Under the pieces are notes generated by a model. That model saw only the letters and a program-made list of their open reading frames with translations. It made no database searches and was not told where the DNA came from. The position numbers and the translations under genes are program-made. Below are positions 6,773 through 15,117 of a stretch of DNA of 18,429 nt, one piece after another. The stretch is from JAVZIQ01 sp037440545 (GTDB lineage Archaea; Thermoproteota; Bathyarchaeia; Bathyarchaeales; Bathycorpusculaceae), in the NCBI GenBank assembly GCA_037440545.1, contig JBBITX010000030.1, forward strand, positions 1 through 18,429, in the 5' to 3' direction. Every line of letters starts with the position of its first letter. The stretch's first letter is position 1.

Positions 6773-6783
6773 TTTTTAAAAGC
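6773..6783 (+). promoter_or_regulatory. TATA-like element of the MBL hydrolase gene
   Basis: TTTTTAAAAGC is centred near 6778, predicting a start near 6804. That falls after an in-frame TTG at 6767 and just before ATG codons at 6809 and 6821, and so decides against the longest reading frame. Confidence 0.45.
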
Positions 6784-6820
6784 TTTATTAGAGCTTAAAC
6801 TAAAATTCATGGGATGGAAA

Positions 6821-7453
6821 ATGTTAGTCAAAAAGTTTACTGTAGGTAAGCTTTTCACCAACTGCTACATTGTAGCTTGTGAAGAGACAAAAATGGCCAT
6901 AATTATAGATCCGGGATTCGACGGCGGCTTTGAAGCTGAAGAAATATTTAGATTCATTGATGAAAATGGTTTGAAGCCCAATTATGTTGTTAACACCCAT
7001 GGCCATCCAGATCACACCTGTGGAAATGGCATCGTTAAGAAGGAATTTTCAACGCCTATTATGATTCATGAGAGTGACGCTTTCATGCTTGGAATTCTAG
7101 GAAAGACTTCTGCAAAATATCTAGGTTTAAAAACCTACTCTCCCCAGGCAGATGTTCTGCTTTCCGACGGGGATTTTGTGAAATTTGGCAGGTTAAAGTT
7201 GAAGGTTATGCACACGCCTGGCCACACTCCTGGAAGCATATCCCTTATAGGCGACAAACTAGTTTTTACAGGCGACACTTTATTTGCAGGGGCTATAGGA
7301 AGAACAGATCTCCCTCATAGTTCAGATGAAGAAATGAGAAAATCGCTGTTAAAGCTTTCAAGCCTGCCAGACTCTTACATTGTTTACCCTGGACACGGCC
7401 CTGAAACAACCATTGGCAACGAAAAAGTTTACAATCCATTCCTGAATTTCTAA
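6821..7453 (+). CDS. MBL-fold metallo-hydrolase (glyoxalase II-like)
   Basis: A 210-residue metallo-beta-lactamase-fold hydrolase with a complete metal site: THGHPDH at residues 59-65, H135 in HTPGHTPGS, D152 in FTGDTLF and H192 in YPGHGPET. The sequence around GDTLFAGAIGRTDLP is typical of the glyoxalase II/YcbL-type group, which hydrolyse thioesters or related small substrates; the substrate here is unknown. Start: the frame is open back to TTG 6767, but the TATA-like box lies inside that extension. ATG 6821 gives the usual family N-terminus (VKKFTVGKLFTNCYIV); ATG 6809 is the alternative. It is a single gene, divergent from the protease. Confidence 0.9.
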   Translation: MLVKKFTVGKLFTNCYIVACEETKMAIIIDPGFDGGFEAEEIFRFIDENGLKPNYVVNTHGHPDHTCGNGIVKKEFSTPIMIHESDAFMLGILGKTSAKYLGLKTYSPQADVLLSDGDFVKFGRLKLKVMHTPGHTPGSISLIGDKLVFTGDTLFAGAIGRTDLPHSSDEEMRKSLLKLSSLPDSYIVYPGHGPETTIGNEKVYNPFLNF

Positions 7454-7515
7454 AACATTTAGACTTTTCGAAAAGGGCTCTTTCAAGCTAAGCCTTTAAT
7501 AATACGCCTTCCAGG

Positions 7516-7527
7516 CTTTTATTTTTG
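7516..7527 (+). terminator. T-rich terminator candidate after the MBL hydrolase gene
   Basis: CTTTTATTTTTG lies 63 bases past the stop codon. Archaeal termination commonly uses such T tracts without a strong hairpin, and none is seen here. Confidence 0.35.
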
Positions 7528-7610
7528 TAACATTAAGGATTTCTTGAATTTTTAATGGATGTAGTTTGGTTATGTATTGGTGAGAATGAGTATTATTTCA
7601 TAAGACGTAA

Positions 7611-7653
7611 TATTTAATAGTTACAGTTTAATAGTATTACTTTACAGGAGATA
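7611..7653 (+). promoter_or_regulatory. Promoter region and ribosome-binding site of the type IV filament operon
   Basis: Two TATA-like copies of TTTAATAGT (7613-7621 and 7627-7635) form a direct repeat with a 14-base period. An AGGAGAT ribosome-binding site (7646-7652) precedes ATG 7659. The upstream copy would place the transcript start near 7640, giving a short leader; the downstream copy would place it at the start codon and lose the binding site, so the upstream copy is the likelier box. Confidence 0.5.
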
Positions 7654-7658
7654 AACCA

Positions 7659-9257
7659 ATGCCGAAACTTGGAGAGAAACTTAGAATCAGTTTTAGGAAA
7701 AAGAAAACAGTGGTTATACCACCGCCTCCACCGAAACCATTGCCGAAAGGCTTCAAAGTTATGGAGAGATATCCCCTCTACGAGCCTTTCGCCCATGCAG
7801 CCATAGTTCAGAATCCTAAAACTGGAGAGTACAAGTACATTTTAGACGAATTACAGCTTGATGCACACGAGAAAAGCGTATACGACAAAATTTTAGAAAT
7901 ACTTCTCGCGGAGATAGAGTCGCCCAAAGAGGAGATAACGGATCCTAGAAAATTTTTCGCCCAGGAAGCTAAAAAAATTGTTAATAAGTATAGAATAAGC
8001 CTAGGCTGGCTTCCAGACGTATCATGGTATAAAATCCTCTATCATGCTGAGAGGGACCTCGTAGGGTTTGGCAGAATAGACCCTTTAATGAGGGACCCAA
8101 ACATTGAGGACATTTCATGTGATGGAGTTAATAAGCCAGTTTATGTTTGGCATAGAAACTATGAAAATTTAGAGACAAACCTCGAGTTTGAAAATGACGA
8201 GGAGCTCGACAACGTTGTTGTTAAACTTGTACACATGGCTGGAAAACATGTAAGCTCAGCCTTCCCAATTGTTGACGCCTCCCTGCCAGGCAAGCATAGG
8301 CTTGCCGTATGTTATAGGAGGGAGATAACACCCTTCGGCACAGCCTTCACAATTAGGAAATTCAGGGAAGACCCCTACTCAATAGTTGACTTGATAAATC
8401 TAGGCACATTCTCAGAGGAGATGGCTGCATACTTCTGGCTCTGCCTGGAAAATAGAGCCTCAATTATGGTTTTAGGCGGAACAGCTGCAGGTAAAACCAC
8501 AGCTTTAAACGCCTTAGCATGTTTAATCAAGCCTGGAAGCAAAATAATCACCATTGAGGAAACTCCGGAGCTTAACCTATCCCATGAAAACTGGGTTTCT
8601 TTAATAGCTAGACAAAGCTACGGCCTGGGCGGAAGCACCGTTGGAGAAGTACCCCTCTTCGACCTTGTGAAGACTTCTATGAGACACCGTCCAGACGTTT
8701 TAATAGTTGGGGAGATTAGGGGTCAAGAAGCCTATGTGCTTTTCCAGGCCCTTGCAACTGGACACGGTGGAATGTGCACAATGCACGCTGAAGATTTAAA
8801 CTCAGCTATAAAGCGTTTAACACAGAAGCCCATGGACATTGCGCCAGCATACATCCCACTAATGAACATAGTGCTCTCTGTCCAAAGGGTTAACCTTCAA
8901 AAAACTGAACAGAAAAAGGCCTATAGACGTGTTATGAACGTAAATGAGATAGCAGACTATGAAGATTACAGATGCGTTTTTAAGTGGCAGCCTACAAAAG
9001 ACCAGCACTTGGCAGCGTTGGATGAAAGCATAATGCTTTCAGGAATATCTGAACGTTTAGGCAGAAGCAAGAAAGAATTAATAGCTGAGATTGAAAGGCG
9101 CAAGGAAATCCTAGAGTGGATGAGGATGCATAACGTGAGAAGCTACAGGGATGTGGCTGCCATCATAACTGAATACTATGCAAGACCCCAACAAATATAT
9201 GAAAAGGTTATAGCCGGAGAAGAGGTGGAAGCCGTTGCCCTTACTAGAAGCCCTTGA
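7659..9257 (+). CDS. Type II/IV secretion system ATPase for an archaeal type IV filament
   Basis: A 532-residue GspE/PilB/FlaI-superfamily ATPase, the cytoplasmic motor for pilus assembly. Residues 1-30 contain a basic stretch and a proline run (PPPPPKPLPK). An N-terminal domain follows to about 240, with the VGFGRIDPLMRDPNIEDI entry typical of the family. The ATPase core has Walker A GGTAAGKT (273-280), the Asp-box strand IITIEETPEL (296-305), Walker B PDVLIVGEIRG (345-355) and the His box TGHGGMCTMHA (367-377). All catalytic elements are intact. A C-terminal region of about 130 residues may contact the platform. It is first in the operon and overlaps the platform gene by 23 bases. No second (retraction) ATPase is present. 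Confidence 0.93.
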   Translation: MPKLGEKLRISFRKKKTVVIPPPPPKPLPKGFKVMERYPLYEPFAHAAIVQNPKTGEYKYILDELQLDAHEKSVYDKILEILLAEIESPKEEITDPRKFFAQEAKKIVNKYRISLGWLPDVSWYKILYHAERDLVGFGRIDPLMRDPNIEDISCDGVNKPVYVWHRNYENLETNLEFENDEELDNVVVKLVHMAGKHVSSAFPIVDASLPGKHRLAVCYRREITPFGTAFTIRKFREDPYSIVDLINLGTFSEEMAAYFWLCLENRASIMVLGGTAAGKTTALNALACLIKPGSKIITIEETPELNLSHENWVSLIARQSYGLGGSTVGEVPLFDLVKTSMRHRPDVLIVGEIRGQEAYVLFQALATGHGGMCTMHAEDLNSAIKRLTQKPMDIAPAYIPLMNIVLSVQRVNLQKTEQKKAYRRVMNVNEIADYEDYRCVFKWQPTKDQHLAALDESIMLSGISERLGRSKKELIAEIERRKEILEWMRMHNVRSYRDVAAIITEYYARPQQIYEKVIAGEEVEAVALTRSP

Positions 9258-10932
9258 AGCCTGGTCCTTTCGCATATTCGGAAGCACAGCTCCTTCAATC
9301 CTTAAACGTTTTGGAAAGATTAAAGACCAGCTGGAAAGGGCTAAGGTAAAAATTTACCCGCAAACATACGTTTCACTAATGCTTTTAATGGCTGTTTTGA
9401 CAACTCCCATATCCATAGCCTCAATACTCATATTCCTCCTTTATGGATTTCTACCTGCACTTATTCTGCTTCCATTCCCAGCCTACGTGATGTTAAGCTT
9501 CATCCTCATGCCTTTGTCCAAAGCAGGAGACAGAGCAAGCGGATTGGAAAGGGAAATGCCCTTCGCAGCCGCTTACATAAGCGTTATGGCTTCTGGAGGA
9601 ATAGCTCCCTATACAAGTTTCAAGAGGCTGGCTGAAGTTGAGCTTATGCCAGCCATGAAGGGGGAGGCAAGAGAGATCATTAAAGACGTGGAGATTTTCG
9701 GAATAGACCCCCTAACAGCCATAGAAAAGGCTGCCAAGAAGAACCCCCTAGACACTTTTAGAGATTTCTTCGCCGGCTATGCTTCAACGGTTATAATTGG
9801 CGGGGATATAGTTCACTTTCTTGAGAGAAAAGCTGAAGACATTTTTAAGATAAGGGCTCTTCGTGTGAAGGCTGCAGCTGAAAGGCTTGGAATGCTTCTT
9901 GAAACCTTCATAATAGTCATGGTTTTGATGTCCCTTTGTTTCTACATACTCTTCAGCGTGGAATCCATATACAGCGTTGGAATATCCATGTATTCAGGCA
10001 TAATTCTCTACACCTACGTTTTTACGCCTATGCTTTCGCTGGTTTTCATTTACCTTGCCCACAGCATGCAGCCGAAAACCCCAGTGGTTGAAATGCGTCC
10101 CTATAAGGCTTTCGGAGTCAGCTGTTTATTCGCCATGCCATTGCTTTTGTTGCTTACAAACTGTTTCGGCTACTTTGAATTCCCATTCATAAGCTTCCTT
10201 CAAACAATAATAGATTTGCCATTAGCCATATCCCTAGCCCTCTTCGTAGCCACAGCCCCAGCAGCGGTAGTCCATCGAAAAGTTAGCGGTAAAAGGGCTA
10301 ATATGGAGCAGGGAATAAGCAGCTTCTTAAGGGACCTAACAGAGGTTAGGAAGACAGGGCTCTCACCTGAAAAATGTATTGAAAGCCTTTCAAACAGGGA
10401 CTACGGCGAGTTCAGTAAGGAGCTTCGGAAAATAAGCTCAGAAATCTCCTGGGGACTTCCAGTTAGAAAAGTTATCATGGATTTTGTTAAACGAACTAAA
10501 AGCTGGATGGCTCAGCTCGTCATGTTCCTTCTGGTTGAAACCATAGACGTTGGAGGGGGAACAATAGCCATGATAGAGTCCCTTGCAAGGTTTAACAGCC
10601 TAACCCAGGAAGTTGAAAAGGAAAAGAAGATGGCTGTACGCCCATACATAATGATGCCCTACTTCGCTGCAATAATGCTTGTAGCCACAACGACGCTAAT
10701 GATAAGCTTCACTTCAGGAACCCTAAGCCTTGTAGAAAGCACCCAGCCTAAAGACCTAACTCCAATGATAACCACATTCGTCACTTCATGCATCTTCCAC
10801 AGCTACCTTATAGGGATAGTTGCAGGAAAAATAAGTGAAGAATCCATTGCAGCAGGCTTCAAACATGCAGCCATACTGGTTGTGGTTGCAGCCCTAGCAG
10901 CAAAACTGGTACCGATGTTCGTAAAATTCTAG
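9235..10932 (+). CDS. Type IV filament membrane platform protein (GspF/FlaJ/TadC family, two T2SSF domains)
   Basis: A 565-residue polytopic inner platform on which pilins are extracted from the membrane by the adjacent ATPase. About nine hydrophobic segments are visible (roughly 47-69, 72-95, 215-240, 245-272, 292-312, 320-345, 475-495, 520-542, 545-563). Two cytoplasmic helical T2SSF domains lie between them: about 105-205 (EREMPFAAAYISVMASGG) and about 355-465 (GISSFLRDLTEVRKTGLSP). Duplicated domains are normal for archaeal FlaJ-like proteins. The start is TTG 9235, decided by AGAGGTGG six bases upstream within the ATPase gene; the 23-base overlap implies translational coupling. Confidence 0.9.
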   Translation: MPLLEALEAWSFRIFGSTAPSILKRFGKIKDQLERAKVKIYPQTYVSLMLLMAVLTTPISIASILIFLLYGFLPALILLPFPAYVMLSFILMPLSKAGDRASGLEREMPFAAAYISVMASGGIAPYTSFKRLAEVELMPAMKGEAREIIKDVEIFGIDPLTAIEKAAKKNPLDTFRDFFAGYASTVIIGGDIVHFLERKAEDIFKIRALRVKAAAERLGMLLETFIIVMVLMSLCFYILFSVESIYSVGISMYSGIILYTYVFTPMLSLVFIYLAHSMQPKTPVVEMRPYKAFGVSCLFAMPLLLLLTNCFGYFEFPFISFLQTIIDLPLAISLALFVATAPAAVVHRKVSGKRANMEQGISSFLRDLTEVRKTGLSPEKCIESLSNRDYGEFSKELRKISSEISWGLPVRKVIMDFVKRTKSWMAQLVMFLLVETIDVGGGTIAMIESLARFNSLTQEVEKEKKMAVRPYIMMPYFAAIMLVATTTLMISFTSGTLSLVESTQPKDLTPMITTFVTSCIFHSYLIGIVAGKISEESIAAGFKHAAILVVVAALAAKLVPMFVKF

Positions 10933-10942
10933 GGGAGAAAGT

Positions 10943-11731
10943 ATGAGGAACAGGAAAGCTGCAAGCCCTGCAATTTCAATGGTTATAATAACAGCCACAA
11001 CCATAGTGCTCGTTTTGGTGGCAAGCAGCTACGCCTACCAAGTGCTTGAACGTCAAAGAGGAGTCTCAGAGTTCGAAACTGTAAAAAAGTCTTTCGCAAC
11101 CTTTGACGATGCAGTAAGGGATGTAGCATGGGATAGGCAAGGGAAACGTTCAGCAAGATTCACAGTTAAATATGGAGTGCTAGAGATAGTGCCGGATAAC
11201 CCTGCGGAAGGATTGCCTCTAACCGTTCAAATACAAGGATACCCTGAAGCGCAATATTCCAACTTCACTGGTTGCATAAGGTACAATATTTCAACTAATT
11301 ACGTTACCTATGGATACCCTTACAAATCTTACCTTTTCGGGGATGAGAAGACAGCTGTTAGTAAAACTGCGGAAAGCTATGGAGTAGCCCTAATCGAACA
11401 AAAGTCAAGCATGGTTTCCCTTACTCTTTATTATAGAGTTCGAGCTTTAAGAACCTCCCTTGTTAAAGTTAACGGTGCTGATGTTAATTATGTAGACATA
11501 TTGATAATTAAAATTAATGCGAATAAAATGTTAAGATGCATAAACGAATTTGACTTAGTAGCTACGAATAAGGGTATATCAACCAAACCTTTTGGTCCGT
11601 ATAATGTTGAAGGGAATACCTGTGATGTTACAGTTAATCTAGGCGGATTAACTGGCTCAACCAGCATAAGTTTGGATCCTGGAAAAGTTGTTTTCAATTT
11701 TGTTGTTGCAGAAATAGAGGTGGGCACTTAA
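10943..11731 (+). CDS. Type IV pilin-like protein with archaeal Pilin_N-type signal
   Basis: A 262-residue secreted filament subunit. The N-terminus RNRKA-ASPAISMVIITATTIVLVLVASS matches the archaeal pilin pattern of a short basic leader, a small residue at the cut site, and an A(V/A)SP(V/A)I opening into a hydrophobic helix (basic leader 1-5; helix about 9-31). Cutting by the class III prepilin peptidase is predicted near A6. The body (35-262) is mostly beta-strand, starting FETVKKSFATFDDAVRDVAWD, and has two cysteine-containing segments and N-x-S/T sites that could be glycosylated. GGGGAG lies just upstream of ATG 10943, 10 bases after the platform gene. It may be the major or a minor pilin; the sequence does not tell. 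Confidence 0.78.
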   Translation: MRNRKAASPAISMVIITATTIVLVLVASSYAYQVLERQRGVSEFETVKKSFATFDDAVRDVAWDRQGKRSARFTVKYGVLEIVPDNPAEGLPLTVQIQGYPEAQYSNFTGCIRYNISTNYVTYGYPYKSYLFGDEKTAVSKTAESYGVALIEQKSSMVSLTLYYRVRALRTSLVKVNGADVNYVDILIIKINANKMLRCINEFDLVATNKGISTKPFGPYNVEGNTCDVTVNLGGLTGSTSISLDPGKVVFNFVVAEIEVGT

Positions 11732-11744
11732 GGGGGATGGAGAA

Positions 11745-12209
11745 ATGGCGGCGCCAACTCTTAGCCATCTTATTTGCACCATGGCTTTAATTATACTGAT
11801 TTTTGTTATGCCCTTTTTCTATGCTATGGTGGTTGATAACATTAAAGCAGATATGATTCGAAGAGAACTGAAGGAGATTGCAGATTACGTATCTAACACT
11901 CTTGCAAATTTATATTTTTTAGTTAACTCCACAGACTATTTTAATGTACATTTGACTAAGGAGTTGATTTATATGCCTTCAAATGTTGAAAATGCACAGT
12001 TTATTGTTAAAATTGAGGGGGATGGCGGCGCAGCATCAAATGTGGTTGCCTACCTTAAAGATAGGCCTTCAGTCTCAGCTGAAGCATGGTTTGCTCCAGG
12101 CTTGAAGATGGGATCAAAGAACTTCGTTGAAAGTGGGAGGGGCGTGGTGGTTGCTGGATGTAATCGAACTTATGATGGGGTTTTTGTTTGGATAGATTAT
12201 CTATATTAG
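11745..12209 (+). CDS. Small pilin-like membrane-anchored protein
   Basis: A 154-residue protein with a hydrophobic N-terminal helix (about 8-28, beginning LSHLICTMALIILIF) followed by an amphipathic stretch DNIKADMIRRELKEIADYV, then a predicted beta-rich outer part. This is the layout of a type IV pilin stem. However, there is no basic leader or G/A cut site before the helix, so it may be mature as translated or remain a membrane-anchored accessory, like archaellum FlaF/FlaG-type stators, which also have SHLI-like openings. Homology to those is only suggested. The ribosome-binding site GGGGATGGAG is strong, 13 bases after the previous stop. Exact family not recognised. Confidence 0.7.
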   Translation: MAAPTLSHLICTMALIILIFVMPFFYAMVVDNIKADMIRRELKEIADYVSNTLANLYFLVNSTDYFNVHLTKELIYMPSNVENAQFIVKIEGDGGAASNVVAYLKDRPSVSAEAWFAPGLKMGSKNFVESGRGVVVAGCNRTYDGVFVWIDYLY

Positions 12210-12256
12210 TAAGACTTAATAAAGCCTATAGCTAGAAATATACTGGGGAAATAAAA

Positions 12257-13453
12257 ATGGTGAACGCTGTATATGACCACGTTATGGCAATCCTCGTTGT
12301 AGGGGCAGTTTTCGTCGGAGCTGTTATTATACTGCCTACAATGAGTTCCATAAACATAAAAGCTGTGGATGAGCAGCAGCTGAGAAACACGGCGCTAAAC
12401 GTGTTTAACACAATGTTGTTAGACACGGGATATCCATTATATTGGGGTTCAATAAGGGATTTTAAGAAAAACGATCCACGCGTTCAAAGATTCGGTTTAG
12501 CAAGCGCTGAAGATTCAACGTTATATGTGTTGGACCCGGATAAAGTTCAAAGGCTGGTTGTTGGTAATCCCCTGAACTATTGTGATTATAATCGAGTTAA
12601 GGATATGCTTGGATTAAACGAGTACGGATTTCGTTTAAGAATTGTTCCACCCTTTAACGTTACATTCTTAAAGCATGAACGCACAGGCAACATGTTATAT
12701 TATGAAGCAAAAGTTCACTATCTTGACGGAGGCCCAATCCCCAATGCTATGGTTTCTGCAATAGTTATTTGTGCAGGGCAAAAAGGAAGCGGTGAACTCT
12801 ACTTTAACATTACTCGATTTCCTTCAATCAAAACGAATGAAATGGGAATATGTAGTTGTACTGTCAACTTGGCTGCTCCTTCAGATATAACGATAAACTA
12901 TGACGTGGTAATCTTAAGAGTGACTGTTGCTGATGTGGCTACGCTCGTTATTTCCTCTCAACAGCCTATAAACAATACTATTGCAAGAATAAACATAGTC
13001 TATGACGAGATTATTCTAACAAGTTGGAAAGATCCGCCTGACTATAACGATGTTAAACAGCAAGAAAACGTATGGATCCTACACATAGCTACTTTAGACA
13101 GTAAAGGTTCAATCTGGAATTGGATGGATAATGATGAGCCTACGGGCAGCCAGGATCCTATGTTCAACAGTGGGAAGGGCCCATTCGAACGTTGGAGCAG
13201 CAAATTTATTGGTCTCCACGACTCTGACCCTGTAATTGTCATATTCGACTTCTGGGCGGACGATGGAACGGGTCAAGGGGGAAGAAGACAAATAATCATC
13301 ACAACGCCTTACCCCCAGTTGTTAGGAACCAACATATTTGAGTTTGGTCCCATCCCGAAAAGCGGTTGCACAACCGCAAAGGTTCAAAGAAGCGTGATGA
13401 TTTCAGGTATGACTTACACCTCAGAGTTAACCCTATGGAAAGAGTCTCCATGA
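12257..13453 (+). CDS. Large pilin-like surface protein with Ig-like region
   Basis: A 398-residue protein with one N-terminal hydrophobic helix (about 8-29: VMAILVVGAVFVGAVIILP) and a large outer part. Residues 38-130 carry a helix and the segment LLDTGYPLYWGS, then GLNEYGFRLRIVPPF. About 148-230 resembles an Ig-like or carboxypeptidase-regulatory-like fold (YEAKVHYLDGGPIPNAMVSA ending in TNEMGICSCTVNL). The C-terminal 150 residues, rich in Trp, Asp and Gly, are unassigned. No basic class III leader is present, as in the preceding gene. GGGGAAA precedes ATG 12257; a 47-base gap separates it from the previous gene. The stop overlaps the next start as ATGA. Likely a minor pilin or filament-associated adhesin. 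Confidence 0.7.
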   Translation: MVNAVYDHVMAILVVGAVFVGAVIILPTMSSINIKAVDEQQLRNTALNVFNTMLLDTGYPLYWGSIRDFKKNDPRVQRFGLASAEDSTLYVLDPDKVQRLVVGNPLNYCDYNRVKDMLGLNEYGFRLRIVPPFNVTFLKHERTGNMLYYEAKVHYLDGGPIPNAMVSAIVICAGQKGSGELYFNITRFPSIKTNEMGICSCTVNLAAPSDITINYDVVILRVTVADVATLVISSQQPINNTIARINIVYDEIILTSWKDPPDYNDVKQQENVWILHIATLDSKGSIWNWMDNDEPTGSQDPMFNSGKGPFERWSSKFIGLHDSDPVIVIFDFWADDGTGQGGRRQIIITTPYPQLLGTNIFEFGPIPKSGCTTAKVQRSVMISGMTYTSELTLWKESP

Positions 13454-13920
13454 CTAGGGACAAAGGTTTAAAAGGGCAGATGCGCGTAATTGAGGTAATA
13501 CTTGCCTCCCTTGTCATAGTGTTCGCTCTGTCTTTTGCCAATATTTTAGCTATAGTTCCGACAAGCCCAAAATATGAGGCTACGGAGCTTGAAAAACTCG
13601 GATACAACGTCCTACACGACCTGGATAAACAGGGGCTTCTGCCAAGATTCGTTTACAAAGAGGAGTGGGAAAATCTAACAGCTGCTTTAAGAGTAACCCT
13701 GCCGTTTGACGTCAGCTTTAACATGACTGTTTACAATTTGGATGGCATCAAAATTAACGATAAACCAATTTTCTATGGCGAAATAACAACCTTCACAATT
13801 TCTAAAAACGTGGCTTCAGTAACCTATGGACTGGTAGGCTATGCGGAACGCGGCGAAAAAGGCGAATACATGGCAAAATATGATCCGAGAATTCTAATTT
13901 TGCAACTTTCAAGAGGGTGA
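13450..13920 (+). CDS. Minor pilin-like protein with class III signal (KG|QMRVIE)
   Basis: A 156-residue protein with a class III signal: basic leader MTRDKGLKG, predicted cut after G9, then QMRVIEVILASLVIVFALSF, in which Glu at mature position 6 is close to the conserved Glu5 of bacterial type IV pilins. The outer part begins with LEKLGYNVLHDLDKQGLL and continues as beta-strands with two N-x-T/S sites. Start: the frame is open back to TTG 13366, but ATG 13450 overlaps the preceding TGA as ATGA, places the leader correctly and has GGAAAGAG upstream, so I chose it. The next gene begins 3 bases after the stop. Confidence 0.75.
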   Translation: MTRDKGLKGQMRVIEVILASLVIVFALSFANILAIVPTSPKYEATELEKLGYNVLHDLDKQGLLPRFVYKEEWENLTAALRVTLPFDVSFNMTVYNLDGIKINDKPIFYGEITTFTISKNVASVTYGLVGYAERGEKGEYMAKYDPRILILQLSRG

Positions 13921-13923
13921 AAA

Positions 13924-15117
13924 ATGAATAGGCTAATAAAACAGAAAAGGGGACAGTTCGTAATAATAGCAGTCCTAATGATAGCCATAATGGTAATCTC
14001 CATAGGCGCCCTAATGCATAGAGCAGTAACCTATTACAAACACGAACCATGGGAAGAATATTTAACCCTTATAGGCAACATAGAACTAAGCGCCAAAAAA
14101 ATAGTGGAGCTAAGTCTTGTAAACTTCACAAACAGCATATCGCCTAACCAGAATATTCTGAAGGAAAACATAGAAAAATGGCAAAAAGACCTATCAAGTA
14201 TATACACTGGCTACGGCGTATCTGTAAAACACTCCAACGACACTATAACAACCGTCTGGAATGAAACGAAATCATTTTCCACAGCCAATGCAACGTTCAC
14301 GCTGAACATAACCTCAATAGGATTAGCCGGATACAAATTCACCGCAAAAACCTCGCTGAAAATAATGAACGCAAGCAAACTTTTACTCGTGACAGTTCAA
14401 GAGCCCAAAAAGCCTCCCCGCTACATTATAAAAATTAATGTAACAGTTACAGATGAAAACAACAACCCTGTAACAAGCTTGAGAAAAGAAAACTTCGTTA
14501 TAAGCGGTTTTAACTACACGAATCTCCGTGTTAGTCGATCGACAGATGAAAAATATGGAGTTATCTACATAATAGAATGTGAAGTTCCCCAGCCAACCTC
14601 GCCAATTCCAGTGATTACCGTCTACGATACTCGAGGCATAAAAGTGACAAGCAGAATTTACGGAATCTCCAAGCAAACTACTGAAACAAAATCACCCACA
14701 ACCACCACTGGGAAATGGGAAAATCCAGAAAATGCATATGAAGACGACTCCAACCCCGCCAGCTCAAATAAAGATAAAGACATGCAGAATTATGGCAGAT
14801 ATGGCTTTGCTATTCCCAACGGATCCCAAATAATCAGTGTTAGAGTGGGGTTAGACGTGTGGACAAATGAGGATGAAGAAATATTTTTGTATGTTTCGAC
14901 TGATGGAGGAAACAGTTGGGTTAAATCATGGTCAAGTGGCCAACTGCCAAAAGTCGAAACTACATTCTGGATAGACATCACTAGCTGGACAAAATGGGCT
15001 GTGGAGAATATAAACAATGATATGATTTGGACAAAAGTAGAGCATAACAAGGTACAGCAACCCTCAGATATATATTTGGACTGGATAAGGATCGAGGTTA
15101 CTTATATTTCCCCCTGA
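13924..15117 (+). CDS. Pilin-like adhesin: class III signal, Ig-like region, C-terminal beta-sandwich
   Basis: A 397-residue protein. The leader MNRLIKQKRG is followed by QFVIIAVLMIAIMVISIGAL, a class III signal cut after G10 and a pilin-type helix. Residues about 36-160 form a helical stem and beta region with many N-x-S/T sites. About 166-246 resembles an Ig-like repeat (INVTVTDENNNPVTSLRKENF). A Thr/Ser/Lys-rich linker (250-264) leads to a separate domain at 264-395 that starts WENPENAYEDDSNPAS, continues YGFAIPNGSQIISVRV, and ends LDWIRIEVTY. That pattern recalls beta-sandwich domains in phage structural and bacterial surface proteins. GAGGGTGA overlaps the previous stop. It is the last gene of the operon and may form the filament tip; this is inference. 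Confidence 0.75.
   Translation: MNRLIKQKRGQFVIIAVLMIAIMVISIGALMHRAVTYYKHEPWEEYLTLIGNIELSAKKIVELSLVNFTNSISPNQNILKENIEKWQKDLSSIYTGYGVSVKHSNDTITTVWNETKSFSTANATFTLNITSIGLAGYKFTAKTSLKIMNASKLLLVTVQEPKKPPRYIIKINVTVTDENNNPVTSLRKENFVISGFNYTNLRVSRSTDEKYGVIYIIECEVPQPTSPIPVITVYDTRGIKVTSRIYGISKQTTETKSPTTTTGKWENPENAYEDDSNPASSNKDKDMQNYGRYGFAIPNGSQIISVRVGLDVWTNEDEEIFLYVSTDGGNSWVKSWSSGQLPKVETTFWIDITSWTKWAVENINNDMIWTKVEHNKVQQPSDIYLDWIRIEVTYISP

Noticed and set aside
13366..13449. Upstream extension of the fourth pilin-like gene from a TTG at 13366
   Set aside because: It overlaps 84 bases of the previous gene and would bury the class III leader; the ATGA overlap at 13450 is the natural start.
14383..15050. 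Minus-strand open frames opposite the last filament gene
   Set aside because: They lie entirely within a coding gene with a convincing signal and domains, and their translations look like random Cys/Tyr/Asn-rich reading.
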